This document shows, piece after piece, positions 8,743 to 17,794 of a stretch of DNA of 64,000 nucleotides. Within the stretch, counting starts at the first letter, position 1. Every line of letters begins with the position of its first letter. The DNA comes from Bacteroidota bacterium (lineage in GTDB: Bacteria; Bacteroidota; Bacteroidia; Chitinophagales; Chitinophagaceae). The position numbers and the translations under genes are program-made. The stretch covers positions 62,001 to 126,000 of the forward strand of contig CANHGW010000002.1 of NCBI GenBank assembly GCA_947460175.1. The letters run 5' to 3'. A model generated the notes under the pieces. That model was given only the letters and a program-made list of their open reading frames with translations. It had not been told where the DNA came from and ran no database searches.

Positions 8743-9219
8743 ATGACTGTATGCAATGAAGTACATTTGCAAACAGTAATGAAAGAAATCTCTAACAGAT
8801 CGGCTACCTACAACTTCGCTATAGAGCAGAAGTATGTAGCAGGTATGGTATTGGCTGGTACTGAAATTAAAGCGATTCGACAAGGAAAGGTTAGCTTTAA
8901 TGATAGCTATTGCCTGATACATGATGATGAATTATGGATTAAAAGTTTGCATATAGCTGAATATTCATTTGGTACTGCCAACAATCATGATCCAGTAAAG
9001 GATCGTAAGTTATTACTCAATAGAAAAGAAATACGTAAAATCGTATCTAAGACCAAAGAGAAAGGATATACCATAGTGCCCTTGCGTATATTTATGAGTG
9101 AAAGTGGCTATGCCAAAATAGAAATAGCTCTTGCCAAAGGTAAAAAAGTACACGATAAACGGGATAGCATTAAAGCCAAAGATGCTGAACGTGATTTGAA
9201 ACGTACGTTGAAATATTAA
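8743..9219 (+). CDS. smpB: SsrA (tmRNA)-binding protein SmpB
   Basis: Trans-translation factor that binds tmRNA and rescues stalled ribosomes. The family core is intact: AGMVLAGTEIKAIRQGKVSFNDSYC, an OB-fold barrel, HDPVKDRKLLL, and the C-terminal basic tail KGKKVHDKRDSIKAKDAERD that becomes helical in the ribosomal A site. With the ATG at 8743 the protein is 158 residues; the in-frame ATG at 8779 would give 146 residues (MKEISNRSATYNF...), closer to family norm and perhaps the real start. It ends two bases before the convergent MMPL gene. No tmRNA gene was found nearby. Confidence 0.95.
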   Translation: MTVCNEVHLQTVMKEISNRSATYNFAIEQKYVAGMVLAGTEIKAIRQGKVSFNDSYCLIHDDELWIKSLHIAEYSFGTANNHDPVKDRKLLLNRKEIRKIVSKTKEKGYTIVPLRIFMSESGYAKIEIALAKGKKVHDKRDSIKAKDAERDLKRTLKY

Positions 9220-9221
9220 TA

Positions 9222-11531
9222 TTACTCAGGTTTCTGCTGCTTATCGAACCAAACCAAAAAAGCAGGTAACAAGGTAAGATTGGTAATCATAGCCATAAAC
9301 AAGGTGAGCGCAGTGAGATAACCCAATGCTTTGGTGCCATCAAACTGTGAAACAAGAAATACAATAAATCCTACTGAAAGTATTAAGGACGTATAGATGA
9401 TACTAATGCCTGTTTCCTGAATAGTTTGTTTTACGGTTTCTTTGATATCGTAATTATTTTTAGGAAGGTCTTGTTTGTAATTGACCAAAAAACGAATGGT
9501 AACATCAATGGCAATACCTAATGCAATACTGAATACAAGCACCGTAGATGGTTTTAACGGAATATGAAATACACCCATTACACCTGCTGTGATAATGAGC
9601 GGTATAAGATTGGTCATAATAGATATCACAACTATGCGCCATGAGCGAAACAAAAAGGCCATACAAAGTATAATCATGAGTAAAGCCAATAGAATACTAT
9701 CGATCAAACTGCTGATGATAAATTTACTGCCTTCGAGAAATACGACACCCGTACCTGTATAGGTAATACTGTAGCGTGAGGTGTCAAAAATTTCGCTTGC
9801 TCGTACGTTGATACTGTCTAATATTTTGGGCAATGCTACCGAGCCCACATCGGCCATACTTACACTGATACGTGCATATCGTTTGGTACTATCGGTAAAC
9901 GAACTTACAATTTTTCCCAATTGAGATTTACTCGTATCAGATTTCATTTTAAGGTAAGGCAATAAAAATGATACATCAAAACTATTGGGCACACCATAGC
10001 TTGAACTATCGCCATCGTAATAGGCTTGTCGTGCAAATTTAATGGCTTCTACCAATGACAATGGTTTGGACATTTCCTTGAATTCGCGTAACACAGACGA
10101 TAACTCGTCAATTTTTTTGATAGTACCTAAGGTAGTAGCACCTTGTTTTTTGCGCGAATCGATTACAATTTCCAAGGGCATTACACCATTGAAGTTTTTT
10201 TCAAAATATTTTAAATCAGTATAAATTGGATTATTTTTAGGCAAGTCATCTACAATATGGCCTTCGGTACGCAAACTCATCATGCCACCAATAGATAATA
10301 GAATAAGCAATGACCAAAACGCATAGACCACCTTACGATGATTAAATACCCAATGTTCAAACTTCAAAAGGACTGCCGATAGATGCTTATTTTCAAGGTA
10401 ACGGGTGTGTTTTTCCTTTGGTTCAGGCAAAAAACTAAAAATAGCCGGAATAGCAAAAAGCGAAATAATAAATACAGCCATGATACTTAATCCAGATACT
10501 AGTCCAAACTCTTTCAATACCTGACTCTTGGTGAAATAAAATACACCAAAGCCAATAGCTGCTGTAAGATTGGTAAACAGAGTAACTATACCCATACGTT
10601 CCACCATGGCTAATAAGGATTGGGTTTTCTCTTTGTAAATAGCAAATTGGGTATGGTATTTATTGAGAAAATAAATACAATTGGGTAAGCCAATCACGAC
10701 CAACAATGGGGGTATGAGTGCAGAAAGAATGGTAATCTTGAAATTGAAAATGCCCAAGAATCCAACAGCCCAAACCACACCGGCAATCACAATCAACATC
10801 GAAAAGGTGACAGCACTGAATGATCGGAAAAATAAAAATAAGATGATAGAAGTCAAAAGCAATGATACCAATAATATCAATCGCATTTCATACTTGACAC
10901 TTTCGGCAAATCGGGTTCGAATAAATGGAAGTCCAGAATAATGGGCTTGTATATGATTTGCCTTGGCAAATTCTTCAGTAATGGCTTGTATATCACTTAC
11001 AACCTTCACTCTTTTTTCTGAAAAAAGATAATCTTTTTTGATATAAACCGCTGTGAGATAGGAATTGGTTTCGGGATTGTACAATAGATTGCGATAGAAA
11101 GGTAGGTTTAAAAATTCTTGTACACTGGAATCAAAAGCTTGCGTTCCAAAAATGTTCTTTGTCACTAATTTAGAAGCAGTATCACTTTCTTGTTTTACGA
11201 TATTCACTGCGGTAGGAACACTCAGCATATTATCAACGCCTTCTACTTTTTTTAAATTTTGTTGCCATGTAGAAAATGCATTGAAAAAAGCAGGGGTTAA
11301 TGCGTCTTTACTATCAAATCCAATTGCCAACATTGTACCATCTTCACCAAACATTTTTTTGAAATTTTGGTATTCGATGTATTTTGGGTTGTCGGTAGGA
11401 ATGGCACTTGCCATTTCATAACTCATTTTTACTTTAGAAGCAAAATAACCCATGCCAACTGTCAACAACACGATGACTGCTAAAACTGGAATTCGGAAAC
11501 GAAGTATAAATACTGCTAGATGATGCCACAT
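9222..11531 (-). CDS. MMPL/RND-superfamily transporter
   Basis: 769-residue inner-membrane protein with the duplicated RND layout: one membrane helix (about 12-30), a large periplasmic loop (about 35-210), five helices (about 217-380), then a helix near 410, a second periplasmic loop (about 430-600) and five final helices (about 610-760). Conserved polar and Gly/Pro-rich stretches sit in the fourth helix of each half (IALGIAIDVTIRFLVNY in the second). Relatives export lipids, hopanoids or other hydrophobic molecules using the proton gradient. There is no adaptor or outer-membrane channel gene next to it. Substrate unknown. Confidence 0.9.
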   Translation of the reverse strand: MWHHLAVFILRFRIPVLAVIVLLTVGMGYFASKVKMSYEMASAIPTDNPKYIEYQNFKKMFGEDGTMLAIGFDSKDALTPAFFNAFSTWQQNLKKVEGVDNMLSVPTAVNIVKQESDTASKLVTKNIFGTQAFDSSVQEFLNLPFYRNLLYNPETNSYLTAVYIKKDYLFSEKRVKVVSDIQAITEEFAKANHIQAHYSGLPFIRTRFAESVKYEMRLILLVSLLLTSIILFLFFRSFSAVTFSMLIVIAGVVWAVGFLGIFNFKITILSALIPPLLVVIGLPNCIYFLNKYHTQFAIYKEKTQSLLAMVERMGIVTLFTNLTAAIGFGVFYFTKSQVLKEFGLVSGLSIMAVFIISLFAIPAIFSFLPEPKEKHTRYLENKHLSAVLLKFEHWVFNHRKVVYAFWSLLILLSIGGMMSLRTEGHIVDDLPKNNPIYTDLKYFEKNFNGVMPLEIVIDSRKKQGATTLGTIKKIDELSSVLREFKEMSKPLSLVEAIKFARQAYYDGDSSSYGVPNSFDVSFLLPYLKMKSDTSKSQLGKIVSSFTDSTKRYARISVSMADVGSVALPKILDSINVRASEIFDTSRYSITYTGTGVVFLEGSKFIISSLIDSILLALLMIILCMAFLFRSWRIVVISIMTNLIPLIITAGVMGVFHIPLKPSTVLVFSIALGIAIDVTIRFLVNYKQDLPKNNYDIKETVKQTIQETGISIIYTSLILSVGFIVFLVSQFDGTKALGYLTALTLFMAMITNLTLLPAFLVWFDKQQKPE

Positions 11532-11573
11532 ACGGTTGGCAAAGATACCATAAGGCTTAAATATTATGCTATA

Positions 11574-11712
11574 ATACCAATGTGATTTATAAAATATGTA
11601 AATATTTTATAAATCTTATCCCGAAACCTTTCGGGAGTAAATGCCGATAAGATAGATGTTTAGTCTAATATAGCGAAGCGTTCATTAGACTATTACATAT
11701 TTCAAATCGGTA
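11574..11712. repeat. Highly structured intergenic element (MITE-like)
   Basis: About 140 bases between the divergent MMPL and porZ genes folds into a row of hairpins. Arms 11586-11597/11602-11613 pair perfectly over 12 bp with a 4-base loop. Arms 11613-11620/11646-11653 (atcttatc/gataagat) enclose an inner hairpin cccgaaa/tttcggg at 11620-11635. Arms 11661-11669/11684-11692 (tagtctaat/attagacta) pair over 9 bp. The ends are imperfect inverted repeats (atacc...gattt on the left, aaatc-ggtat on the right). It has no coding potential. A non-autonomous mobile element, an extragenic palindromic repeat or a structured RNA are all possible; the nested terminal repeats favour the first. Confidence 0.6.
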
Positions 11713-11764
11713 TAATCAATAATATTCTTTAATTTTAGACGTTTATAAGGCGTACATATACATT

Positions 11765-14038
11765 ATGCAATACAAGATACTCAGCACACTGCTTTTAATC
11801 GTTTTTTTTACATTAGGCTCACAGGCACAGCAAGTGCCAATAGGGAACTGGCAAACCTATTTCACATATACATCCGTAAAAAGTGTAGAAAAAGTTGGCG
11901 ACAAAATTTTTGCTGCTGGTAATCATCTCTATGTTTATTCAATGGGCGAAAATGAATTTTCAACTTATTCTAAAGTCAATGGTTTGAGTGATGTAAATAT
12001 TCGTTTGATACGACATGATGTGGCTTCGGGTTTTATGATTATTGTATACGAAAATAGTAATATAGATTTATACAAGGACAATCGATTCTACAATATGCCT
12101 GATATTAAAAATTTAAATATCACCGGGAGTAAATTGATCAACAATGTTTTTTTTAAAAATGATTTTATATACTTGGCAACCGATTTTGGAATCGTGGTAT
12201 TGAATCCTATAAAAAGAGAAATCAAAGAAACTTATACATTACAAGCATCATCGGAAGTGTTGAAAATAAAAGATTTGACTGTATTTAACAATGAGTTTGT
12301 TGCAGCCACTTCGAAAGGCTTGTATTCGGCCGATATCAATAATCCGGTATTGCAGGATTTTGCCAATTGGAATCAAAATGGCACTCAAGATTTAAATACT
12401 GTTTTTACACACAATAATCTATTGTATTGTGCTACCAAAGATTCAATGTTTCAGGTTACAACCAATTCATTTATTTATAAATATGAAAGCATCTCCGAAA
12501 TAAAAAAGATACGAACTGGAACTAGCTATTTTTATGTATGTGAATCGGGTGATTTAAGTCGATCGGTTAAACGATTTGATGTAAATGGAAATTTAGTTGA
12601 TTCATTAAGAGGAGTAAATCCATATGATGTAGTCGAGTATTCGCCTTCTCAAATTTGGGTAGCAGATTTTTGGCAGGGACTTACCAAAGTGGATAATTTC
12701 AAGGATGTAGGGATATACCGTCCAAACTCTATTTTTGATAATACTATTTACAACTTATCTATCAATAACAACGAATTGTATGTTTCGGGTGGTGCAGAGC
12801 GTAGTTGGATTTATACGTTTAGTTCATCGGGTTTCAATCGTTTGCAAAATGGTGAATGGAAATGGTATAATCGATATGTCAATACACCATCGATGGATAC
12901 TGTACTAGATATATTCGATGTAGTAGTGGATCCAAAAACAGGACATGCATTTGGAGCTTCATATGGTGGTGGATTGATAGAAGTAGATATGGAAAATAAC
13001 AAATCCACTGTATATAAAAACAATAACTACATACAAGCAGCCAATGGTGATCCTAACTCGTATCGTATTGTTGATTTGAAGTACGATGATGATAATAATC
13101 TATGGATGTCCAACTATGCAGCACCCGATCAGTTGATAGTAAAAAAAGCAGATGGCAGTTGGCAAAAATTTTCATTTCCTTATTCTACAAGTGAGAAAAC
13201 AGCCAGTCAAATTGAGATTGACAATGCCAATCAAAAGTGGATGGTTGCACCTCGTGGTATTGGTATTTATGTATTGAACGATAATAATACCATCGATAAT
13301 AAAAATGATGATCAAGTTAAAAAATTAATCGTAGGTACCGGCTATGGTAACTTACCAAACAATGAGATTTATTGTATTACCAAAGATAAAAATGGAAAGT
13401 TGTGGGTAGGCACTGCCGATGGTATTGGTATCTTTAATTGTCCCGAAAGTGTATTCTCACAAGAAGGTTGCGATGCCGAATTGAAAATAGTAAAATATGA
13501 TATTAATGCAGGATTACTTTTTCAACGTGAAGCCGTGAAAACGATTGCGGTAGATGGCGCCAACAATAAATGGATAGGTACCAACAATGGTGTATGGCTT
13601 ATTAGTGATGATGCCGAAAAAATTATTCATCAATTTAATAAAGACAATAGCCCCTTGCCTTCCAATGAAATTACAAAAATAGTGGTACACCCTACTACAG
13701 GAGAAGTGTTTATAGGGACCAATGCAGGATTGGTTTCTTATCGTGGCGAAGCCACTGATGGCAATAAGACGAATAAGGAATTATTGATATTTCCAAATCC
13801 TGTACCAAGTGATTACAGTGGTGTAATCGCTATCAAAGGATTGACTGAGAATGCCGATATACGAATTACCGATGTGGCAGGTCAATTGGTATATCGTACC
13901 AAAGCACAAGGAGGACAAGCCATATGGAATGGTAGTACCTATACCGGGAAAAAACCAAGTACAGGTGTTTACTACGTATTTGTAACCAATGAAGATGGCA
14001 GCGCAACGAAAGTGGGTAAGTTTGTTTACAACCAATAA
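11765..14038 (+). CDS. porZ: PorZ-like T9SS attachment-complex beta-propeller protein
   Basis: 757-residue secreted protein: signal peptide to about residue 21 (SQAQ), two consecutive beta-propeller domains built from two-component-regulator-type blades (e.g. DDDNNLWMSNY, DKNGKLWVGTADG, DGANNKWIGTNNGVW), and a C-terminal Ig-like sorting-type domain beginning LLIFPNPV. The opening IGNWQTYFTYTSVKSVEKVGDKIFAA fits the PorZ N-terminal propeller. In Porphyromonas gingivalis PorZ is part of the cell-surface T9SS complex that cleaves sorting domains and attaches cargo to A-LPS. The gene is followed by recO 17 bases on, a pairing I recall from other Bacteroidota. A less specific propeller cargo protein is the alternative. 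Confidence 0.78.
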   Translation: MQYKILSTLLLIVFFTLGSQAQQVPIGNWQTYFTYTSVKSVEKVGDKIFAAGNHLYVYSMGENEFSTYSKVNGLSDVNIRLIRHDVASGFMIIVYENSNIDLYKDNRFYNMPDIKNLNITGSKLINNVFFKNDFIYLATDFGIVVLNPIKREIKETYTLQASSEVLKIKDLTVFNNEFVAATSKGLYSADINNPVLQDFANWNQNGTQDLNTVFTHNNLLYCATKDSMFQVTTNSFIYKYESISEIKKIRTGTSYFYVCESGDLSRSVKRFDVNGNLVDSLRGVNPYDVVEYSPSQIWVADFWQGLTKVDNFKDVGIYRPNSIFDNTIYNLSINNNELYVSGGAERSWIYTFSSSGFNRLQNGEWKWYNRYVNTPSMDTVLDIFDVVVDPKTGHAFGASYGGGLIEVDMENNKSTVYKNNNYIQAANGDPNSYRIVDLKYDDDNNLWMSNYAAPDQLIVKKADGSWQKFSFPYSTSEKTASQIEIDNANQKWMVAPRGIGIYVLNDNNTIDNKNDDQVKKLIVGTGYGNLPNNEIYCITKDKNGKLWVGTADGIGIFNCPESVFSQEGCDAELKIVKYDINAGLLFQREAVKTIAVDGANNKWIGTNNGVWLISDDAEKIIHQFNKDNSPLPSNEITKIVVHPTTGEVFIGTNAGLVSYRGEATDGNKTNKELLIFPNPVPSDYSGVIAIKGLTENADIRITDVAGQLVYRTKAQGGQAIWNGSTYTGKKPSTGVYYVFVTNEDGSATKVGKFVYNQ

Positions 14039-14055
14039 GAACATAGCTTTTTCTC

Positions 14056-14775
14056 ATGCTTCACGCTACCAACGGAATTGTATTACGCACCATCAAATAT
14101 GGTGATACTAGCATCATCGTTACGATTTATACTGAGGTGTTTGGTGTGCAAAGTTATTTGGTGAATGGTGTACGAACCGATAAAAAATCGAAAACAAAAG
14201 CCAATATCTATCAACCAGCTACTTTACTTGAACTTGTGGTTTATCACCAACCCAACAAAAATCTACAACGAATCAAAGAAGCACGTGTTTATTATTTATA
14301 CCAATCAGTACAAAGCAGTGTAGTGAAAAATGCGATCGCCATTTATATGTCAGAGTTGATATTTAAAACCATTACAGAACCCGAACAACATCAGGATTTG
14401 TATGATTTTTTTGAATCATCCTTTCAGTTAGTTGATATAAATCTAGACAACGATTTAGCCGACTTTCCTATTCAGTTTACAATCGAGATGGCTGCTCGTA
14501 TGGGCTTTGGAATGCAACTACAAGAAAACAATCATCATACTTTATTTGATTTGATGGGAGGTCGTTTTGTAGCATTACACGATACATCACATACACATTT
14601 AGTGACCGAAGAAATGTCCATGATACTTGCCAACATGTTAAAATCGGAAGCAATCACACTCAATCATGATAAACGACAAGAATTACTTTCTGTCTGTATT
14701 CAATACTTACGATTGCATATACCTCATATGAGTGAACTCAAAAGTCCTGAAGTGTTGCATGCCGTGATGAGTTGA
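14056..14775 (+). CDS. recO: DNA repair protein RecO
   Basis: 239-residue recombination mediator that helps load RecA onto SSB-coated DNA in the RecFOR pathway. The N-terminal OB-fold is recognisable (TNGIVLRTIKYGDTSIIVTIYTE ... SYLVNGVRTDKKSKTKANIYQPATLLELVVYH), followed by the helical domain with the Bacteroidota-style insert. The zinc-binding cysteines of many RecO proteins are absent, which is common in this phylum. The gene is 17 bases behind porZ in the same direction, so transcription is probably shared, and it ends five bases before the convergent aldo/keto reductase. Confidence 0.92.
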   Translation: MLHATNGIVLRTIKYGDTSIIVTIYTEVFGVQSYLVNGVRTDKKSKTKANIYQPATLLELVVYHQPNKNLQRIKEARVYYLYQSVQSSVVKNAIAIYMSELIFKTITEPEQHQDLYDFFESSFQLVDINLDNDLADFPIQFTIEMAARMGFGMQLQENNHHTLFDLMGGRFVALHDTSHTHLVTEEMSMILANMLKSEAITLNHDKRQELLSVCIQYLRLHIPHMSELKSPEVLHAVMS

Positions 14776-14779
14776 TAAT

Positions 14780-15775
14780 TTAAAATGCAGGCAAAATCGG
14801 TTTAGTACCTACTATCTTTTCTATTTTTTCCATTACTATGGGTGTCAGTTTTTCAACAGCATCCAATGACTTAAAATTATCAATCAGTTGTTCTTTTTTG
14901 GTTGCACCTAATATCACACTCGACACATTCGGATTTTTCAAACACCATGCAAGGCTCAACTGAGCCATTGATATGTCAAGGCTTTCAGCAACACTTGCCA
15001 ATTTTTTTACTTTATCCAATTTATCTTTGGTAAGCCATCGATCGGCCAACCATTCAAACCCTTTCATGCCTAGTCGGGCACCTTTGGGTACTTTGCCTTC
15101 ATTGTATTTGCCCGATAATAAGCCTGTTGCTAAAGGACTCCAAATAGTTGTGCCTAGTCCAATCTCGCTGAAAATTCGAAGGTATTCATTTTCCATTTTG
15201 GCTCGTTCAAAAAGGTTGTACTGTGGTTGTTCCATAGTAGGTCCTATGATACGATATTTTTCTGCAACACGATGGGCTTCCATGATTTCCACTCCACTCC
15301 ATTCGCTTGTACCCCAATAAAGAATTTTACCTTGTTGTATCAAGGTATTCATAGCCAATACTGTTTCTTCTATTGGAGTTTCTTTATCAGGTCGGTGACA
15401 ATAATAAAGATCGAGATAATCGACTTGTAAGCGTTTCATAGCATCATGACAAGCTTCTATCACATGCTTGCGGCTCAATCCAGTTTGATTGGGTTTGTTG
15501 AATTTGTCGCCATGCCATCCAAAATAAACTTTGCTACTGACTATATAACTGGTTCGATCCCATTTCTTTTTTTTCAATACACGCCCCATCATGTTTTCAC
15601 TTTCGCCCAAGGCATAGGTTTCGGCATTGTCAAAAAAATTGACACCCTGATCGTAGGCAAAACTCATGAGCTCTTCTGCCTTTTTATCATCAAATTGTTT
15701 GTGAAAACTAACCCAGCTACCAAATGATAAAGCACTGAGTTTAAGTCCTGAATTCCCTAGTCGTCGATATTGCAT
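14780..15775 (-). CDS. Aldo/keto reductase, Kv-beta-like subfamily
   Basis: 331-residue NADPH-dependent (alpha/beta)8-barrel oxidoreductase. The catalytic tetrad is complete: Asp49, Tyr54 (DNAETYALGESE), Lys82 (SSKVYF) and His127 (YYCHRPD). The length, the GESENMMGRVLKKKKWDR loop and the C-terminal cofactor-binding stretch VSSVILGATKKEQLIDN match the potassium-channel beta-subunit-like AKRs found in bacteria. These reduce a range of aldehydes and ketones; the physiological substrate is unknown. It is probably a single-gene transcript, since its upstream neighbour on this strand (the CDGSH gene) ends 70 bases away. Confidence 0.93.
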   Translation of the reverse strand: MQYRRLGNSGLKLSALSFGSWVSFHKQFDDKKAEELMSFAYDQGVNFFDNAETYALGESENMMGRVLKKKKWDRTSYIVSSKVYFGWHGDKFNKPNQTGLSRKHVIEACHDAMKRLQVDYLDLYYCHRPDKETPIEETVLAMNTLIQQGKILYWGTSEWSGVEIMEAHRVAEKYRIIGPTMEQPQYNLFERAKMENEYLRIFSEIGLGTTIWSPLATGLLSGKYNEGKVPKGARLGMKGFEWLADRWLTKDKLDKVKKLASVAESLDISMAQLSLAWCLKNPNVSSVILGATKKEQLIDNFKSLDAVEKLTPIVMEKIEKIVGTKPILPAF

Positions 15776-15845
15776 AATGATTTTTTGTAAATGCGAAAAT
15801 AGAAAAATGAATAATAGGTTGATTACATAATCTTAATATAATGTA

Positions 15846-16094
15846 TCAACATTCTTTATGACTGCCATCGCAGAAAGGAGGATTCTTGGTCTGCTTACAT
15901 TGACAAAACCATACTTCTTTATCCTCTTCAAATTTTACAACCATGGGTTTGAAAGGCATGCCTTCAATAGCTTTATGTTTGCCATCACAAAAGGGTTGTT
16001 TTTCGCTGAGTCCACAAGTACACCAAGCATAATTTTTATCTTTTTCTACTTTTATTCCTATCGGAAATTTCTCTGCAATGTTCGCTTTGTCCAT
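15846..16094 (-). CDS. Double CDGSH iron-sulfur domain protein
   Basis: 82-residue protein with two CDGSH motifs, each coordinating a [2Fe-2S] cluster by three Cys and one His: Cys25, Cys27, Cys36, His40 (WCTCGLSEKQPFCDGKH) and Cys64, Cys66, Cys75, His79 (FCQCKQTKNPPFCDGSH). There is no signal or membrane segment, so it is a soluble cytoplasmic protein of the bacterial mitoNEET-related type with tandem domains (the MINER2-like arrangement). Such proteins are linked to redox sensing or cluster transfer. Its specific role here is not shown by context. Confidence 0.93.
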   Translation of the reverse strand: MDKANIAEKFPIGIKVEKDKNYAWCTCGLSEKQPFCDGKHKAIEGMPFKPMVVKFEEDKEVWFCQCKQTKNPPFCDGSHKEC

Positions 16095-16155
16095 GATTTT
16101 TATTTTAAGTTGAAGTGAAAGGTAAGAAAAAAAATTAATAGTTTATATTTACTTC

Positions 16156-16923
16156 ATGTTACCACTCTCGGTTGTGATACTGGCTAAGAATGAAGCGCAC
16201 AATATAGAACGTTGTGTGAAGCCTTTATTGGGTTTATCTGACGATATTCTCGTGCTGGACAATGGAAGTACAGACGGTACACAAGCGATAGTCAAGGCTT
16301 TAGGAGCACGATTAATGGAGGTGGAATGGCAAGGATATTCTGCTACTAAAAATAATGGAAATCAGCAGGCAAAAAATGATTGGATATTGAGTCTTGATGC
16401 TGATGAGGTAGTCAACGATGAATTAGTTGCAAGTATCATCGCTTTATTTGCTACAACAATGAATGTACAAAATGGTTTTTCGATACAACGAAAAATGGTC
16501 TACGAAGGTACAGTATTACAGCATGGTTCTGTTGGAAAAGAATTTCGCATTCGGCTTTTTAATCGAACCACAGCTCGATGGAATCAACATGAAGTACATG
16601 AAGATGTAGATGTTGATTCATCGGTAGTCGTTACGTCATTGAATGGATATGCATTGCATTATTCATTTACAAGTATAGAAGATCATCAACAACGGTTACA
16701 TAAGTATGCTATGCTTTCTGCCCATCAAATGCATGTAAATGGAAAGTCATCAACTTGGATGAAACGAGTCGTAAGTCCTTGGTTTCATTTTCTGAAAAAT
16801 TTTATATTTCGACTTGGCTTTTTAGATGGCAAATTGGGATTTGAATTTGCGTTGCAAGAAAAAAAATATACAGCAGAAAAGTATCACTTGTTATATCAAC
16901 TCAATAGGACTAAAAATAATTAA
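16156..16923 (+). CDS. Family 2 glycosyltransferase, WaaE/KdtX-like
   Basis: 255-residue GT-A glycosyltransferase. LSVVILAKNEAHNIERCV is the nucleotide-sugar-binding start, VLDNGSTDGT (33-42) carries the first acidic residue and DAD (81-83) the metal-binding pair. WNQHEVHEDV and the C-terminal WFHFLKNFIFRLGFLDGKLGF patch are typical of LPS-core beta-1,4-glucosyltransferases of the WaaE/KdtX group and suggest membrane association. It probably adds a sugar to lipooligosaccharide or another lipid-linked glycan. The final four bases overlap the convergent phosphatase gene. Confidence 0.88.
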   Translation: MLPLSVVILAKNEAHNIERCVKPLLGLSDDILVLDNGSTDGTQAIVKALGARLMEVEWQGYSATKNNGNQQAKNDWILSLDADEVVNDELVASIIALFATTMNVQNGFSIQRKMVYEGTVLQHGSVGKEFRIRLFNRTTARWNQHEVHEDVDVDSSVVVTSLNGYALHYSFTSIEDHQQRLHKYAMLSAHQMHVNGKSSTWMKRVVSPWFHFLKNFIFRLGFLDGKLGFEFALQEKKYTAEKYHLLYQLNRTKNN

Positions 16924-17414
16924 AGATCATTCTTAGGGAAATCATAAAAATAGAGATCAGTTTTGGCAGTTGGATAATCTTCCCATCGCTTGGTATCAAT
17001 GTAAAAAGCAGCCATGCCACATGTAGGTATATTGTCGACTAAATTATTGGCTAAGACATTTACAAAATCAGTAATACCAGGATTATGACATACAATCATG
17101 ACTGAATTAATTGCATTGTCGGTAGCAAAGAGTACATCTTGAATGATGTGAGGAGGTGCATGATAGAGTTTTTCTTCCCATTGAATTTTTTTTATATCAT
17201 AGCCTATTTCTTTTGAAATAAGTAGTGCTGTTTGTTCAGCTCGTTTGGCTGTACTAGATATAATCAACTCGGGAAGATAATTTCGAACTAGTAATCGTTG
17301 TCCCATCATGGGTGCATCGCGCAATCCACGATCGTTCAAGGTTCGGTCATAATCTTTTATGTAAAGATTACTCCAATCAGATTTGGCATGACGGCAAATA
17401 AGTAAGGTTTTCAT
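16920..17414 (-). CDS. Histidine phosphatase, SixA-like
   Basis: 164-residue member of the histidine phosphatase (phosphoglycerate-mutase-like) superfamily. The N-terminal CRHAKSDW provides the phosphorylated nucleophile His9 and Arg8; CHNPG provides the second catalytic His110; SSTAKRAEQTA carries the phosphate-binding Arg. Length and the RHAKSDW form are those of the SixA group, whose E. coli member dephosphorylates a phosphohistidine on ArcB or the nitrogen PTS. No partner is encoded nearby, so the substrate is open. Confidence 0.88.
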   Translation of the reverse strand: MKTLLICRHAKSDWSNLYIKDYDRTLNDRGLRDAPMMGQRLLVRNYLPELIISSTAKRAEQTALLISKEIGYDIKKIQWEEKLYHAPPHIIQDVLFATDNAINSVMIVCHNPGITDFVNVLANNLVDNIPTCGMAAFYIDTKRWEDYPTAKTDLYFYDFPKNDL

Positions 17415-17522
17415 TGGGGTGTAAATTACTGAATTAGATTTTAATTGAAATAGATTTCATTCTTTCAAACAACATATTGTGTACAAAAGTAGGATAAGAG
17501 ATATAATTATTGACATTTGAAT

Positions 17523-17530
17523 TAACTTTG
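17523..17530 (+). promoter_or_regulatory. Bacteroidota -7-like box TAACTTTG
   Basis: Exact match to TANNTTTG, five bases before the DUF3820 start codon. No good TTTG -33 partner is seen at 19-20 bp spacing, so it is only half of a promoter by inspection. Confidence 0.3.
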
Positions 17531-17534
17531 CCCA

Positions 17535-17792
17535 ATGGAAGATACGACTATCTCAAATGAAGAACAACCACAAATGAAACCTGAGGTGTTGCTCGAATTG
17601 GTAACTATGAAAATGCCATTTGGAAAATACAGAGGTATTACACTGTGTGATTTGCCTGTTTCTTATCTTGAATGGTTTGTTCGAAAAGGAGGTTTTCCAC
17701 GTGGTAAACTGGGATTTATGCTTGGTGCATTGCACGAGATTAAATTGAATGGATTGGAATATTTGTTGGAGCCCTTGCGAAAGAAGGAGTAA
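17535..17792 (+). CDS. DUF3820 family protein
   Basis: 85-residue protein centred on MPFGKYRGITLCDLPVSYLEWFVRKGGFPRGKLG, the signature of the DUF3820 family (related to the small FGKY(R/K)G domain of some exonucleases), ending with ALHEIKLNGLEYLLEPLRKK. It is cytoplasmic, with no signal or membrane segment. A TAACTTTG element (17523-17530) lies five bases before the ATG and resembles the -7 box of Bacteroidota promoters, so its mRNA may have almost no leader. A 48-bp repeat array begins right after the stop. The biochemical role of the family is not established. Confidence 0.85.
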   Translation: MEDTTISNEEQPQMKPEVLLELVTMKMPFGKYRGITLCDLPVSYLEWFVRKGGFPRGKLGFMLGALHEIKLNGLEYLLEPLRKKE

Positions 17793-17794
17793 CC

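Noticed and set aside
8743-9219. A tmRNA gene next to smpB
   Set aside because: The gene ends touch neighbouring coding regions; no tmRNA-like acceptor stem or tag-coding frame is visible.
15550-15560. tRNA T-loop-like ggttcgatcc
   Set aside because: It lies inside the aldo/keto reductase coding sequence, with no acceptor stem or anticodon arm.
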